Below are positions 11,963 to 25,990 of a DNA stretch of 64,000 bases, piece by piece. The translations under genes and the position numbers were made by a program. Source of the DNA: Epiperipatus broadwayi (taxonomy: Eukaryota; Onychophora; Udeonychophora; Euonychophora; Peripatidae). The stretch is from positions 8,863,845 to 8,927,844 of the forward strand of contig JAQFVV010000027.1 in assembly GCA_028023455.1 (NCBI GenBank). Direction: 5' to 3'. The notes under the pieces were generated by a model. That model saw only the letters and a program-made list of their open reading frames with translations. It searched no databases and was not told the DNA's origin. Numbering within the stretch: position 1 is the first letter of the stretch; each line of letters starts with the position of its first letter.

Positions 11963-14900
11963 AAGATCAACAGTGTTCTGAGCAATAAGCCATAAATTCT
12001 AAATGTACTTTAAATGTAAGGGCTTACCAAAATCATTGTGATATATTAATGTGTAATAAAATATACTGTACTGATTGATGATGACTTTAAGACAATAAGA
12101 TAATGTGTTGATAGCAATAACAATAATAAAAATATGGATAATGATTAGCAATAAGGCCATAGACAACTAAATATATTTTCAAAACAACAAGATTTATTTA
12201 CACTATTTACAACTTTGTAAAATAATAAATAATTGAGAACATATATTTCAGAATCAATATAAAACAAGGTATACTCATTTGGTTATACAGGTATATTCCC
12301 TTTAAATTTATTAACAATTTTAATGCACTGATGGGTCTAATAATTGTTATTCATAATAGCTATCTATAATATGCTATTGAGAGCATTAGTAAGTAGTATG
12401 ATAATGACAATTACCATCTGAAGCACAAATGACAATTATTATTTAACATTTAGCAATGAATTAAATGAATATGGGAACAGACACCAGAAATCAAATATGT
12501 ACAGGATACTAAACTTTGCCCATGTCCACAGAATAATCATCTTAACTGTTGAAATGTCTTACCGATCCATCGGCGAACTACTTGATGGAAATAAAATGAC
12601 ATTACATATGTGTATCTCTTAGTATGCCATACATAAGATAAGTTTTATAACTACTAACAAATTTTTTTGGTTTGCTCGTAAACGGTTGACAAGGTACCAC
12701 ACACCACAAAACAATACATTACTTTATTCAGCTACCGTACCACTGCCATACAATTTTAAAACACCAATCACCATACACGGTGGAAAATAATTAGACATCA
12801 TCATAGAGGATCAGACAATAGAGAGGCTCCTCAAAACAACATTATATAGTTGTATGACAATATGGCAGATTCAAATATCTTTTTCCTAGGCACAAAATGT
12901 GTTGAATCTCAACACAGGGAAATGAAATGCATACCATGAAAATAATCCTTAGTGATTAAACTTTACCAGCTAAGCATACAATAATAAGTCTCAACAATAT
13001 AATGCTCTCATGAAATAAGCAATGGGAAGGTATAATCCACCTACCAATGCATACTATCAATGACACAATATTTAATAAATTTATGTTTTTCACACTTATC
13101 AAATGGAAACTAGCACAAATCCTCATCAAAACAATGGCAAGATAAAATAATTCTCATGTTAAAAACTAAAAAAAAAAAAAAGCCCACCTCAAACAATGCA
13201 TATGTTAAATAGTATATGAAACCAACAAAGATACTGTAAGTCAAACGACTATAAAATATTTTAAAAAGCATAATAAAATTTATAATAATAAAAAACAGTC
13301 AATAAAAAATAAATTCTATAAACTAAAGTGGACATACTAAATTATAGGCAAAATATTGTAAAGATATAAAACAAATGTATATCTGATTATATGAAAAACT
13401 CCATATAATAAAATAATTATGTCATCATAAGTAAATACTATTATGCTTCTGACAAATTATTCTGTCTGTTTACCCATAGATAGAATGTCAATAAATAATT
13501 TTTATAAATGTAAGAGGTATACTTCTCTCTATCTAGACAAGCCTAATTTAATATTAACTTTAAGCTAACCAGTACACAAAAATATATATATAATACCTAG
13601 TCTGTTTTCAGATTCATTGCATACTTATACCATAAATATATATATATCTTAATAGCATATCCAAAACTAATATAAAATATTAATAAACATGAACAATATA
13701 TAAAAAAAATTATTATTATACTTCATCTTATTCCCATAGGCCGTAATTTAAATTCCTTCGCTATAAGCTGACTGACAAGGGAAAATGATACCATTGTCAA
13801 TTGGCAAACAATTTTACGAAGCAATGTATCCATATTCTTCGTATTTTATCATGGTAAAGTAAATAAAATATTTAAGATTTCCTGGCAAATAAAAACAATT
13901 CAATAATGCTCATATTTTTCTTCAGAGTTTTGGATTCTTTTTTTTTTTTAAAAAAAAAAAAACAAAGCGGTAGTTTAGACAATATCAAAAAAATTGTTAT
14001 TAATTTTTCCATCCATGGTAATATATTGGAATAATTAAGAATGATTCATGTATTTTAAAATCTTGTTATTAATATTTTAGACTAGTATTAACTCTAGCGT
14101 TCCACAATAGTAATTAAAAAGTTATCTACTTTTTAAAATTAAATTCATGCATTACAATATAAGTAAATCTTAATATTCTTTAGGACTTCATTTTTTAATT
14201 TAAATTAAGAAAGTTTTGTTCTGATTACTTTTAATTTGTTTCCCATTTAAGTTTAGTATCAAGGCAAATATATATATATTTTATATCTAGTTTATAAACG
14301 AACACACAGAATATTTTTCTTTTCTTTCTTCTTGCTCTTCCAAACAAATCATCGTTAATCTTTAAAGGTTCTTCATAATAAGTATGATAGCTAAGACTGT
14401 AGTAAGATATAGAATAAAATATTATGCTTATGATCTCTTATCCGGTTTTAAATCTGAAGTCCCTTTGAACAAAGTAATTGTTTTTCAAAATAGTTCCTTT
14501 TTTTTTTTAAATGTGAAATCATGGCGATTGTCAGTTGATAGATCAGTAGGTCAATGCATGCAAGGAAGTGGAGTTCTCTACTCCATATTCATGGGTTAAA
14601 ATACAATTACTTATCCTTTAAATTCAGTTCAAATTCAATTCAAGGGTTATTTATTATAAGCTTCTTCTTGATCTTAACTTTTGTTATAGCTCAGATGTTA
14701 TTTCTTCTCTTGTCTTTTTAAAATGATCTCCCTCTACAAACTCTGCCAGGTTATTTATACCTTTCAAATGAAATCGTTGTTAAAAAAATAATAATAAAAA
14801 ATAGACCAATTAAAACTTGGTATGTGCATACAATTAATATGTCTCTATCTGTTAGTGATAATTAAACAAGCTGTTCAAATTATTTTAAATCACAATAAAA

Positions 14901-15155
14901 ATATGCTTAGGGATTAATTACAAGGATTAATTTAGAATAGTTATGATTATAAATCCTTCTGATTATTATTTAATGATAACAAAATAACAAATGTTTCTAC
15001 ACTTAAAAATTAATAAAAACACAAATTATTTTAATATTATTAAGTTTAGTTCACCTGGCAGAGTGCCTATTAGAATTTCATACCCATCCTGCCATAAGGC
15101 TTAGCATATTTTGAACAGTGTGAGTCTTTATCATTCTCAGGAGATTTATTGATAT
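11963..15155. other. Non-coding, AT-rich
   Basis: No coding signal. Includes a T-run/A-run palindrome near 13937-13963 and short TA tracts near 13580 and 13640. The region 12540-12790 is slightly GC-richer but without recognisable content. Confidence 0.5.
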
Positions 15156-15184
15156 TTACCAAATTTTATAATAAAATTTGGTAA
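15156..15184. repeat. Perfect 13-bp-arm palindrome
   Basis: TTACCAAATTTTA, a 3-nt spacer, then the exact reverse complement. Just downstream the sequence runs ccacggtaacataccactg, whose end resembles a hAT-type terminus (CAGTGGTA in reverse). This may be the end of a small decayed element. No partner terminus was found. Confidence 0.6.
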
Positions 15185-15554
15185 CCACGGTAACATACCA
15201 CTGATATAATACACTGATTTAATATATCTCAATTATTGTCAATTAAAATTTTACTCATTTGACCACGTAAATAAGGCTTGTCAAACATAGAGGCCAACCA
15301 TAAGATTACAATATATAAAAGAAAAATGAAGATTAATCATGAACTTACACCCATGAGTGAGATCTCTTCCAATAATGGTGAAAACTACACTCTACATATT
15401 TCATCATATCTGACAATCCAAATCAATCTACAATCCTCATTCCCAAATTAATAATAATGAAATTCCAATTTACTGAGCAATATTGAATAGACAGACAGAT
15501 TGACTACCTCAAAAAATCCAGAACTAGCCATAGGATGGCAAAATTCCAAGATTC

Positions 15555-15620
15555 AACTGGTCAGACTTGAATCCAACGATGTGGCATGAAAAGCACATTT
15601 ATTACCTGCTAAGCTACAAG
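15555..15620 (-). mobile_element. tRNA-derived SINE head
   Basis: On the minus strand TAGCTTAGCAGG (15605-15616) matches an RNA polymerase III A box. GGATTCAAGTC, about 30 nt downstream (15564-15574), matches a B box. Cloverleaf pairing is not preserved, so this is not a tRNA gene. The SINE body probably continues toward lower coordinates, but I cannot set its 3' end. Confidence 0.5.
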
Positions 15621-16647
15621 TTCTCATTTTATTTTTCATCAATTTCTCACGATTGGTTAAAATATTTGCTATTCATATATCTTGATCTCTATCATTTTTC
15701 TGTTAATTTTTCCATCTTATTGAATTCCTATAATATTTAATCTCTTCATATTTAGCCTAATGGCCTCACTTTTACAATATTTTCTAAATCCAACAGTAAC
15801 TGCTCTGGTGTGTTTATGCCTGGAAAACAATTCTTACCTAACAAAATAGAATGCTTTTTCAACTATTTCAAACTTCTCTTATAATCATTTATCCAAATTT
15901 AATTAACTTTAATCAGAACAAACTTCTTCCTATATAACTACTGAAACGTGGATGAAATCCTTTTTCACAAAGTGATTAGAAACAAAATGTAAATTGTTTT
16001 TAAAAAGGAAATACTTCAAAATCAGAACAAACAAGTATGATAAATCTGAAATTGTATGTGTGATCGGCATGATGATGTATATAAAGCAGTGACAAAAAAT
16101 GAAGAAAGATTTTTATTTTTAAAGAAAAAGTTCTAATTGAAAAGCAATCCTAATAATTGCTTTAACAGGAAGATCTAGTATTGAATATTGCATATTCAGA
16201 CTGTAGGCAGGTGCTATGTCTGAAAATAAAATCAGATCATAGGGCATCATTAAATAATTCATATCTTAAAAGCCAATAACAGTCATTAAAAAATAATAAA
16301 GTAAGAAATTAACAAGTTGAACAAATTTTTATTTCAAATATGATATATTCTTAAAATATGATAATTTTTTAATTTTAATAGATTTGTCTCTCTCCATATA
16401 TTCTCATTCAGGCTAAAACAGGTTTAAAATACCATACAACATAGTTAACAGCAGATAGCATTTATTATTTATTTATTTATTTAAGGTACAAGTATTTTTT
16501 TGACAACTTTATTAATAAAATATCGTAAAGGAACCTGTAGATTCCAACCAAGAAATACATTTACCAGTAGCTTTAAATCCTTCAATTATAAGGCAGTCAT
16601 ATGTGGTTCATAGTTGTGTTTGCCCATATTTACCCAGATCAATGGCT

Positions 16648-16720
16648 GATAAATTCCATTTATAAAACAAATGATTTCAACAATCATAAGTTATCCCTAC
16701 TCCAATATTCTAATTGCATT
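16648..16720 (+). repeat. Dispersed repeat, copy 1 (partner at 20027-20104)
   Basis: The core ataaattccatttataaa, then caaatgatttcaacaa, then taagt, then tccc, then ttctaattgcat is shared in order and orientation with 20027-20104. Flanks differ, as expected for dispersed insertions of a short element. No pol III boxes were recognised. Confidence 0.6.
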
Positions 16721-19700
16721 TAGGAAGGTCAAATTTAGCATTCATTCAAACATAAATTTAAAAAATAAGCGAATAGTAATGATCAGAAAATAGCATATTT
16801 TACAAAATAATATCTTTGAAACCAAGAATATATATATAAAGCAAAATATTTTAGTCATTTGTAACAGTATACATACATACATATGCTGTTACATTATTTT
16901 AAAATCAAAATAAAAGAGGAAAAAAACAGTAAATAAAACTGATATATTAAAAAATAAAAAGCAATTAATAAAGTTATTTAAACTAATATATATATAATTG
17001 CACAGATGGAAAACTATTAAATAATTACTTAAATGTTAAAGTAAAAATCTAAAGGTAAAGATTAATATTTTTATTTAAAAGTAATGTAAAAGAAAATATG
17101 AAAAATGTTAATTAGCTTCTAATCAAAAAAAAAATTTTGTTTAAATCTTAGAATGGAAATGATTGTTCTATTAAAATATAATAAATGTAAAGCAAACAAG
17201 CCCTTGGGGGCACTTAAACAATGAAAAGTCAGATAAGATAAAAATTAAAAGATTATGGGGTTTCCCGCTTTGGAGCAGACTAGCCAATGCAGTCACCAAC
17301 AAACACACGGTCCAGAAAGAAAAATCGTGGCCAATAAGATCAGAACAGGAGCGATCGATCCGAAAATTTGGCAATAAGGGAGGCCTAATACTATAAAAAT
17401 AATAATTGAATAGATGAATTGATTATTGATTAACTAGTGGTGACAGGTTAGAAATACTTCGCAGCTATATTGCAGACTCTACAATGTAGGAGACTTTCAA
17501 TAGATTTCATTTTCTTTATTTATGCCGGCTAAGGTGGCCTCCCGAATGACGGTTCCTGAATAAATGGCAAGCAGCGGTTTCATCCCCAAGGAGAACAATC
17601 GACAAAATATGATAACTAGGATGGAGCTCCATAAAGACTTACAATGGGAAGTATAAACTTTGATATTTAATATGAACTTTTAGATTAAACAAACTTTCAA
17701 TTAGTAACCTAAGAATTAACTTCTAAATAAGCTCTTATTTGATGAGCAAATGAACTCTAAATTAATCACCAATTTCTCTTTTATGTACAACATTTTCTAT
17801 CAATCATTTCCATTTTTGTTAACTAAATTATTAAATTGAAAGTTAGGTGTAGATGGCCGCATAGATTCGTTAAGTTTAGATTAGATAATGTGGGGTTAAT
17901 TTTGGACTATTTATTTCGTAGTTGAATCGATACTAGCGGCAGGGATGCATGGTGTATTATGTCAGTGTAATCTGTAAGCGCATTACCATACAGGGCTTAG
18001 TACCCAACTGAATGCATGGCCCAAAAAGTATAGTCATCGTATTGTTATTGGTGATAGAGGTATTCCCTACACCATTTGATTTCTTACACTCTATGGATTG
18101 GGACTATAAGTCGGCAAGAACTGCTTTCCCTCCATTTGGAGCATTTAGTTTTTTCAATATTTTTATATAAATTCCTTCACCAGACAGATGCGCATTCCTG
18201 TACTGGACAAAGATCACGTTTTTAATAATATCATGCTACAGAGCACATTCCTGTTGACATGGTTTTATGCTAATGTCTTCGTGTTGCATTGGTTGCATCT
18301 GTGTATCAGGAAGCTAGCTTTGGTTTAACTGCAAACTTTTTAGCCTGAGGTTAAATGATTTGTAAGTCTTTAAGTGTGTATTCTATGCAGTCCATTTATG
18401 CATAAAATATTAAATTATATAAAAACTTCCACCTATGCATATTAAAATAAATATGATTTAAATCTATCTAATTATTATAATCCTCAAATCTGTTTATATA
18501 TACATGCATAATAAATGTTCATCTTATTAGTGCTGGCAGTGACTTATTATTTTTTTCTCAGTGATGAAGCTTTATTCATAAAAAAAAAAAAAAAGGTACA
18601 AATACTGTTAAATAAGAGATTTACAAAGAATGCTAAAAATGAAATTCAGGAGCAACATGGTGAAAGGAGAAGGATACATATGAAAAGGGAGTGTGAGTTA
18701 ACCATACACACCTTATTTGTTGATACTAGTTGGGTTCTGCTTTCTATGATTGAATTTTAGGTCTTGCTTAGTAATCAAGAATTCGGTTGTATAATCTGAA
18801 AGTTAGTTGTTAAACTTTGGAATGTTCTCAATAATTATTGCTTGAAAGAGGATGAATAATTTGCAGCTTCAATGTCTCTATTTAGGTCTAAAACATCATT
18901 TGTACTAATTTTGTCTTTGAATTATTACTTTTTTGCTCATGAATCACTTCGTTGTAATTCTGTATTGATTTGGAAAAAAAAAAAGTTTTTACATTTTTGA
19001 GCCCCCCCCCCCCCCAATTCACCAGAAGTGGGCTAATAACTTTTGTTCTGATTGCCGGAGAAACCTGATTTTTGTGCAGGGAGTTAGCTTGAGTCATAAT
19101 CTATAATGTTAAATTCTAAAATTGAGATTGAATTAAAATAATTTTTCGATCTACATTGTTTAGCCGCATTCGGCAAATTCCGGTTTGACACGATGATGTC
19201 GTATCTTTTTTCCTATGAACAATCTAACACTGGTATTTCTTTTTTTTTTCTTTAGTTTTACGATTAATTTTTGTATCTATAATAATCCCTAGGCCATTTT
19301 CTGTCTTCCCTGACTGGTTTGCAGTCATAGCGACTTGTTTCACATTTCTAATATCTGATGCAACAATGAAATTCTTAAAACCGTCTTTGCTAACATTTTA
19401 TTTTCAACGTTTTCTATAAGCTTTAATGTCCAAATGATTTTTCTGTTTATTCTAACAAGACATTTGGATTTCTAGTGTATCTATTCTTTTTAGAATTATT
19501 TGGTTTGTTTTAAAATTATTTTCCAAGGTTTTATGTTGTTCTAATGATTCCTAGAATTATTTAACCTAGCTTTTGCCTATTTCTAATGGCAGACATTTAC
19601 ATAACTGGACCAATAGAAACTCTCAATTATTCTTGAGTGAAAACTTCCAAAATTTCTTATAAAGTTGAAAAAACAATAAAACAGGTATTCACTTACATCT

Positions 19701-19751
19701 TGGTAAACTTTTCTTCTATGAATCCAAAATTGGACTATGACTTTGATAAAT

Positions 19752-19794
19752 AAAACAGGGAGCCTGTAACAGTGAAAACTGGAGTCCCAGGCTC
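19752..19794 (+). repeat. Dispersed repeat, copy 2 of the 5313 family
   Basis: Shares gggagcc, gtaacag, aactggagtcc and ggct words with 5313-5353 in the same order. Both copies are preceded by an A-rich stretch. Confidence 0.55.
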
Positions 19795-20026
19795 TCTCTA
19801 GTGGACTGTGACTTATTATTTTATCTTTTAAAAAATACAGTTCAATATAAGTAAAAATAAGTTATAAAACTCAGCTACTCCTTGAGCTAATGACTAGGGT
19901 TATCAGTCGAATGAAAGTTGGATCTTTTCCCAAGATGTATTTGCTTACTACATACATTTTCTAGGTTCAAATAGCCTAGTAGTGCCTTGTATGGCAGATA
20001 TAGTAAGAGATCTATAGCCCGACCAT

Positions 20027-20104
20027 TATAAATTCCATTTATAAAGCAAATGATTTCAACAAGCGTAAGTAGTCCCGAATTGTTTGATAAGATTCCAATT
20101 GCAT
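20027..20104 (+). repeat. Dispersed repeat, copy 2 of the 16648 family
   Basis: Second copy of the ataaattccatttataaa / aaatgatttcaacaa repeat, diverged mainly in the middle. Confidence 0.6.
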
Positions 20105-22519
20105 CTCAAAACCTACTGATTTATTTATCAATAGGTTGAAAAAGAAATATTAAAAATTAAAAGATTAGTAAAAACAAACACACTGTAAATGCCTTTTACA
20201 TTACAATCAATTTTCTTCACAAGAATAATGAAAACATAACATCATTACATAGGTATATATTGTTTAAAATGCCAGTTTTTGTAAAAGTAGTGTTCATGTG
20301 TAACTGTGTAATTTCTAAACTAAAATTTATTATATGTTTAATATTATTCATGGATTTTTAATATCCATATTTCCGCAAAAAAACAGCAATATTTTTTTTT
20401 ATTATTTGGAAGAGATTAGATCTATACTTTGTTTTAAATATGTTATCATAAAAACAAAAAATTCATTCAAGGCAAAAGAATTCGAAATAACATTAACAAT
20501 CTGCAGATTTTCTATACAACTTAATACTATTTTTTTTATAGATGTGCATTAATATAACTCCCAATTCAACGTTATATCTTGTTCAGATTGATATGATTCC
20601 TGCTCATCAAACAAATAATTTTTCCATCCCCTTTTTTCGCTCTTTCTTATCCTTTCAATACCCTCAATTATTTATGTTGATATATAACACAATCACCATA
20701 AGCTTTTAATACCAATAATTATTTCTCTGCCCCAAGTAGCAATTTTTTATGTTAAGTTTGCAAGAAAAAAAAATAGAGCAGATTGGGAGTCCATGGTTGT
20801 GATTTTACATAAGGCAGTATAATCAATAATGAGTTATGTCAGAATTAGATTTGGAATAAAAATTGTATTTACTAATTGATTGTATATTTGGCTGACAAGT
20901 AAGGGATGCCGCCTTAGTTAACAATACAATAAATATGTAAAGATATAAAAAAGTAGGTCTAAAATGCCCTAATTCATAAAATCTAGCAGGAGAGTAAAAT
21001 CAAAATTTATAGTGGTGATATTATAGGTAAAAAATTCAGGTATCTGAATTATGCATAAGATGCTTGAAATGGACTTTTCAAGATTAAAATATTGGAAGGC
21101 ATTTGGGTTATCAAGGTATAAGACTGATAGAACTGCTCTTAATAAAATTCATGATCCAGAGTGAAGAAGTTTAACTAATAGGTTGATATCCAGTAGTTTA
21201 TTTTTTTAAAGGGCAAATAAGAATGCATGCCATTAGTTTGGCTGTGAGGTTTGATTTGGTATATTCTAGTGCTGGAATCCTTAGAACTATCAATAAAAAA
21301 TTAATGGTATTACATCTTTGTGCATTGTATCTGTGCCTACTTTATCAGTATTTATATTCCAACATTAGATTCAAAATGTTCAAAAATAAAAATCTTTTGT
21401 TGGATAGTGTTATTGTAATAGTATAATACAAAATTTTTCTTCTTAGAGATTTAATAATTACAGTACTAGTAAACTACACTTTACAATTATACAAAATGTT
21501 ACTGGATTTGTGAACTTGGATGGCCTATTACTGTTGAATTTTTGTTCAACATATGAACTTACTATCAAGAACCTTGTTTACATATATAATTGTTACAAAG
21601 AAAGTTGGATGCATTGAAAAAACAGTGGCAATTTGGATAAGGAATTAGAATATATATAAAAAAGAATATTACAGAAGCATTTGCGACACAGATTGTTCAC
21701 TGGATATATATAGATTACTAAGTTCTAAATTAAAATGATAAATTACATTAAAAAATAAACCCTACTCTTAATACATTGGTAATAAACTCAATGTTGGTGC
21801 TTTAGAAGCAATTGCTACTCATGCCAAATTTTAAGTAGCTGTTAAACACCAAAATTGTCAATTTGGATTTTCAAGTTCATGATACTATCGAATCATGGAA
21901 TTATCTTTAAATATGTGTTGTTGACATGATAAAGCCTGTGTAAAACATTCTCTAATAAAAAATGCATTGTTCATCATTTAATACAAAGTAAATATGTTAT
22001 TCTCTTCTAATTGGTGCAATAAAATGAATGTGAAAGTTATATGCGATACAAGTATTTGAAAATAGAAATATGACAACTTAAAAGAAATCGTAGAAATGAT
22101 TAGTGGACTAAAAGACTAAAAAATAAACTAGAAAGTCCTAAATTCAAATGATCAGTGTTAAATTCTGTGAATGTTAAAGAAAAATATTAGTAACCTAAAA
22201 CATGACTATATATTATTAAATAATAACTTAAGTAGCAGAAATATTTAATTATCTCAAATTGACTGTAAATTTTATATTTCCATGATAAATAAAACAAGCA
22301 TATAATTACAATTAAAATGAAGTGAATCTTACATGCTTGACATTTTGGCAATGGTGAAATAACTTCTTATGGATAGCTGCTATTCCCAATAATATCTCAA
22401 TTAAAAAATATCCAAAACTTAAAGTTAATTTATAACAACTCTCTCAATATTAGTATATTTTTGCAAAATTTTAAAAATGGTCGGCTTTTTTTATAAGATT
22501 ACTTCCACTATTCATTATT

Positions 22520-24990
22520 ATCATCACTTTGAATAATTATCAATCCACTTCAGAGAGGTCTTTCCACTGATCGAATTTCTCTAATCTTTAGCTTCTCTTC
22601 TAGACATCACACTAGCAAATTTCATTATTTCATTCATCTATTGCACATGATATCATTTTAAATCTTTTAGAGTCTGAGAAACAATTTCAAACTTTAAATG
22701 TCCATCTATTATCATCTTTTTGTAATATGTCCAGTTTAGTATTTCTTTCCATGATAACTATGATACTTAATTGTTCTCTCATTTCTCTATTTTGTTTTCA
22801 ATCTCTTCTTAATATCTCCTAATATACATCTCACAATACTCTGTTGGGTGGACTGAAATCTCTGTACTGCTCTTCTATTATGCGTCGAAATCTCAGACAT
22901 TGGTGTTAAAAATCTATTAAAACCATTCTTTTCAAACACTTAAGCGTAATTCCTTTTGTTATTAAATTACTTTTAATAAAAGCACTCAACCCAAGTTCAA
23001 TTTTATGGTTAACTTCATTCATTAGACTTTCGTCTGTATTAATAATTTGACCAAGATATTTGTAATTGTTAACTTCTAATTCATGCTTATCAATCTTTAT
23101 TTTCTTCTGAGAAAATTCATTAACATTATTTTAAACTTTTTAGTATTTATCTCTAATCCTACTTTCTTACTTTCATCTGATAATACTTGTAACATTTCCT
23201 GAAACAACTCTGAAACCTTATTTGCAAAAACAATATCATACGTAAAATCTAAATAACTTAAATAATCTCCATTTACTTTTATTTCCTTAGCACCCCATTT
23301 TAATTCACAAAATGCTTTTTGTAAAATTGTTATAAGTTTTGGAGATGTAAAATCACCTTGCCATCACACCCTTCTTAATATCATTATGTAATCTAATCTT
23401 TGCTGTCGCATTTTAATATTCTTCAGAAAATGACAATATCCCAGATCTACATCTTGATGATGCAAAGCTTTAAATGATTATGGAAATACTTAAAGAATCA
23501 AATGCCTTTTCACGACTTACAAATCCAAACCATAAAAGCAGCTAATACTCATTAGTCCTTTTTATAACTTGCCTCAATATTTGGATATGATCCACTGTGC
23601 TAAAACCACTTTTAAATCCAGCCTATAATTTTGATTGTTTAAAACCCAAAGTTCACTATAGATGAGTTGGAATTATCTTGATCAAGATTTTGTACAGTAT
23701 AGGAGACTCCTAAGTCTGTAATGTCTAGTTTCTTTAGCATCTTTCTTAAATATCAATATTACAACTCCATTTTTTTCAATCATCTGATACAACCTGTATA
23801 CATTTGATGTTATAGTTTTGTCAACAACTTTATTATTTCTTCACTTGCTTCTTTTAAAATATCAACAATAATTCCATAATTTCTTCAAGTTTTTCCTTTC
23901 TTTATAATTTTATTGCACATCTGACTTCATCTAAATGCTGGGCAATTCAGAAATTGTACTAATGGAAGGATATGTTCTTTTCTTGTTTATTAGTCTATAA
24001 TATTTTATAGAATTTTTCCAGATATTTTATGATGTCATTGCTCTTTTTAGTTATAGCTTCATCTTTTCTTCTTATTGGAACAACTTTCCTTTCAATATCA
24101 AGATTATTTTACACATTTAAGATTTATTCTCTTCTATAACTTTTTGTCATTTCACAATTATATGTTCTTATATCATTAATTTTTTCCACTATCATTTTAC
24201 AAAATTGTAGATATTCAATTCCTCTTAATAGATCATTTAAGAATACTTGCATATTCCTTTATTCCTTGATACATTGTGTTGTCCGAGTAGAAAATTTACT
24301 GATAATATGCTTTCAGTAAAGCAATCTGTGTTGAAGTTTTGAATAATGTATAAGTTATCTTCTTATTGATTTTATTCAAGTCTGAACTATCTTCAAAATC
24401 TGTGTGTTGTATTTTAAAATAAATTGCAAATTCTAATATAAAATCATTGAAATGCTTGTTTGAAGATTAAGAATATCAGATGTTAATATTGTTTTTCTTA
24501 ATAATTTTCATTTCTAGTATCTTATATCTCACTAATCAATGATTTCTTCATATGTTAAAAGTATTAAGAACATTGCAAATGTAAATTTTCTATTAATCAA
24601 AATATAATCCAAATGTGCTGTACCTTTGTTCGGATACTACCATATCTATTTGCATTTAATATTTTTCTTAAAGAAAGATTTCATAATAGATTTTTTTTTT
24701 TATCTGCAAACTACACAAGTCTGTATCATCTCATTTCTATTACCATAACCAAATTTACTCAGCACTTTCATCATTCAAATATTTACCAATTTTAGCATTA
24801 AAGCCTTTCATGATAATTTTAAAATATTGTTTTACATGATCAAAAACATTTTATAGCCATTTAAAATTTATTTCTTCATCACAATGAGAACTTGTTAGGC
24901 ATAAACTTGAATTATCTGTATTTGATAGCTTCGATTAAATTCAGACCCTATAGATAGGTGATACTTCCTTCACCAATTATTCAATTTACT
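22520..24990 (-). pseudogene. RTE-like LINE remnant, endonuclease plus reverse transcriptase
   Basis: Read on the minus strand across many frameshifts and stops, this shows the order of an RTE-type ORF2. An AP-endonuclease part comes first (IIQVYA near 24915, FNAKIG near 24800, HLDYILINRK near 24600). The RT part follows: FSTVDHIQILRQVI at 23604 downward, KAFDS at 23494-23508, a catalytic-box equivalent FTYDI at 23232-23246 where YADD would normally stand, GLEINTKK near 23150 and NYKYLGQII at 23049-23070. A C-terminal DNRWT follows near 22720. Such proteins copy their own RNA at a nicked target. The altered catalytic box and many stops make this copy dead. It abuts another LINE remnant at about 25000. 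The family is assigned by motif resemblance only. Confidence 0.85.
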
Positions 24991-25009
24991 CTGTTCTTAC
25001 AAATTATCT

Positions 25010-25990
25010 ACAACCATTCGTTAATATCAACTGTCTACATTCCATTAAGATTTCCCTTTTTGTTTAATACCTTGTATAATACCAAAAAAATAAGTTTTTA
25101 ATTTCTGCCAATCATTCTACATATATGACAAGCAATTAGACTTCCTTTTTATGACTTTCTTCAACAAATTTTCTTCAAGATTTACTTTTTATACAATTCT
25201 TCATTTTCCATCCAAATAATTCTCATTATTTTTTATAGCACGTTTAATGGAATGTCAAAAATCTTATATTTAATGTTTCGTCAACAATCATGTTTCATTA
25301 CTGAATAGTAAATAACGGGATATCCAGTACATTTAATTGGATTTGTAACTCTATGTCCTTGATGTGGTTATTCTTAATTTTATTTCATTTTCATAATCAA
25401 AATCATTAGCGATATTATTTCCAAGTTGCATAAAATTTACATAGTGTAATATAATTCTATCAGTTTTGAATTTTTTTTCTTAATTTTCACATTTCCAACC
25501 ATCATTTTATGTAAAAAAAAAAAAAAACCAATAACAAAAAAACGTAACTGCTTAATCATTTAATATCCCTAATGTGGTTTATAATGTTTCTTCAATCTTC
25601 CTCAATAGTTATCTCATTGTCTGCATATCAAACTATTTATTCTTATTCCATGCACTATGTCCCTTTTCTTAAATTTTTTCCATCACTCTTTCCAGATGGT
25701 GCTGTGTATGTTTGGTAGAACTGGTTCTGTAAATTAAGTCTTTTCCAATTTCAAACCAAATTCCTATTTTTTTTGCACAATCTCCTGACTTTTTTTTGGT
25801 CAGTGCCATCGAATACCTTTTGGAAGTCAAACTACATACATATTTTTCTCTGACTGCAGACATGAAGTAATTATGTGTTATATGGTGCCCCATATCTATT
25901 CTAAATCTTTGTTCACTTGCCAAGGTATTCTATTTAGGCCATTTATCTTCCATTTAATATATTCATTACGACTTCCTAAATTAATTTCAC
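25010..25990 (-). pseudogene. Second LINE remnant, RT fragment of a different lineage
   Basis: Near 25800-25920 on the minus strand the residues SEQRFRI lead, after a frameshift, to FDFQKVFDGTD, an RT motif-A-like block. Farther along, NFMQLGNNIANDFDYENEIK near 25415 resembles the post-catalytic 'YLG..I..D...EI' region of non-LTR RTs. EELYKK, LLKKVIKRK and related residues near 25150-25240 resemble the C-terminal tail. The wording differs from the RTE copy that directly follows, so this is probably a separate insertion. It has many stops and no catalytic YXDD that I can see. Confidence 0.65.

Larger units (their letters stand above)
15621..22519. other. Non-coding with dispersed repeats
   Basis: A long AT-rich stretch. 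It holds a TTTA microsatellite near 16464-16484, two repeat pairs listed separately, a run of fourteen C at 19002-19015, and mildly GC-richer islands at 17240-17370, 17520-17640 and 17920-18350. None of the islands gives a convincing exon. The frame at 17171-17374 (minus) lacks splice context and family resemblance. Confidence 0.45.

Noticed and set aside
17171-17640. GC-richer islands as possible exons
   Set aside because: All frames are short or broken and no splice-site pair brackets a frame.
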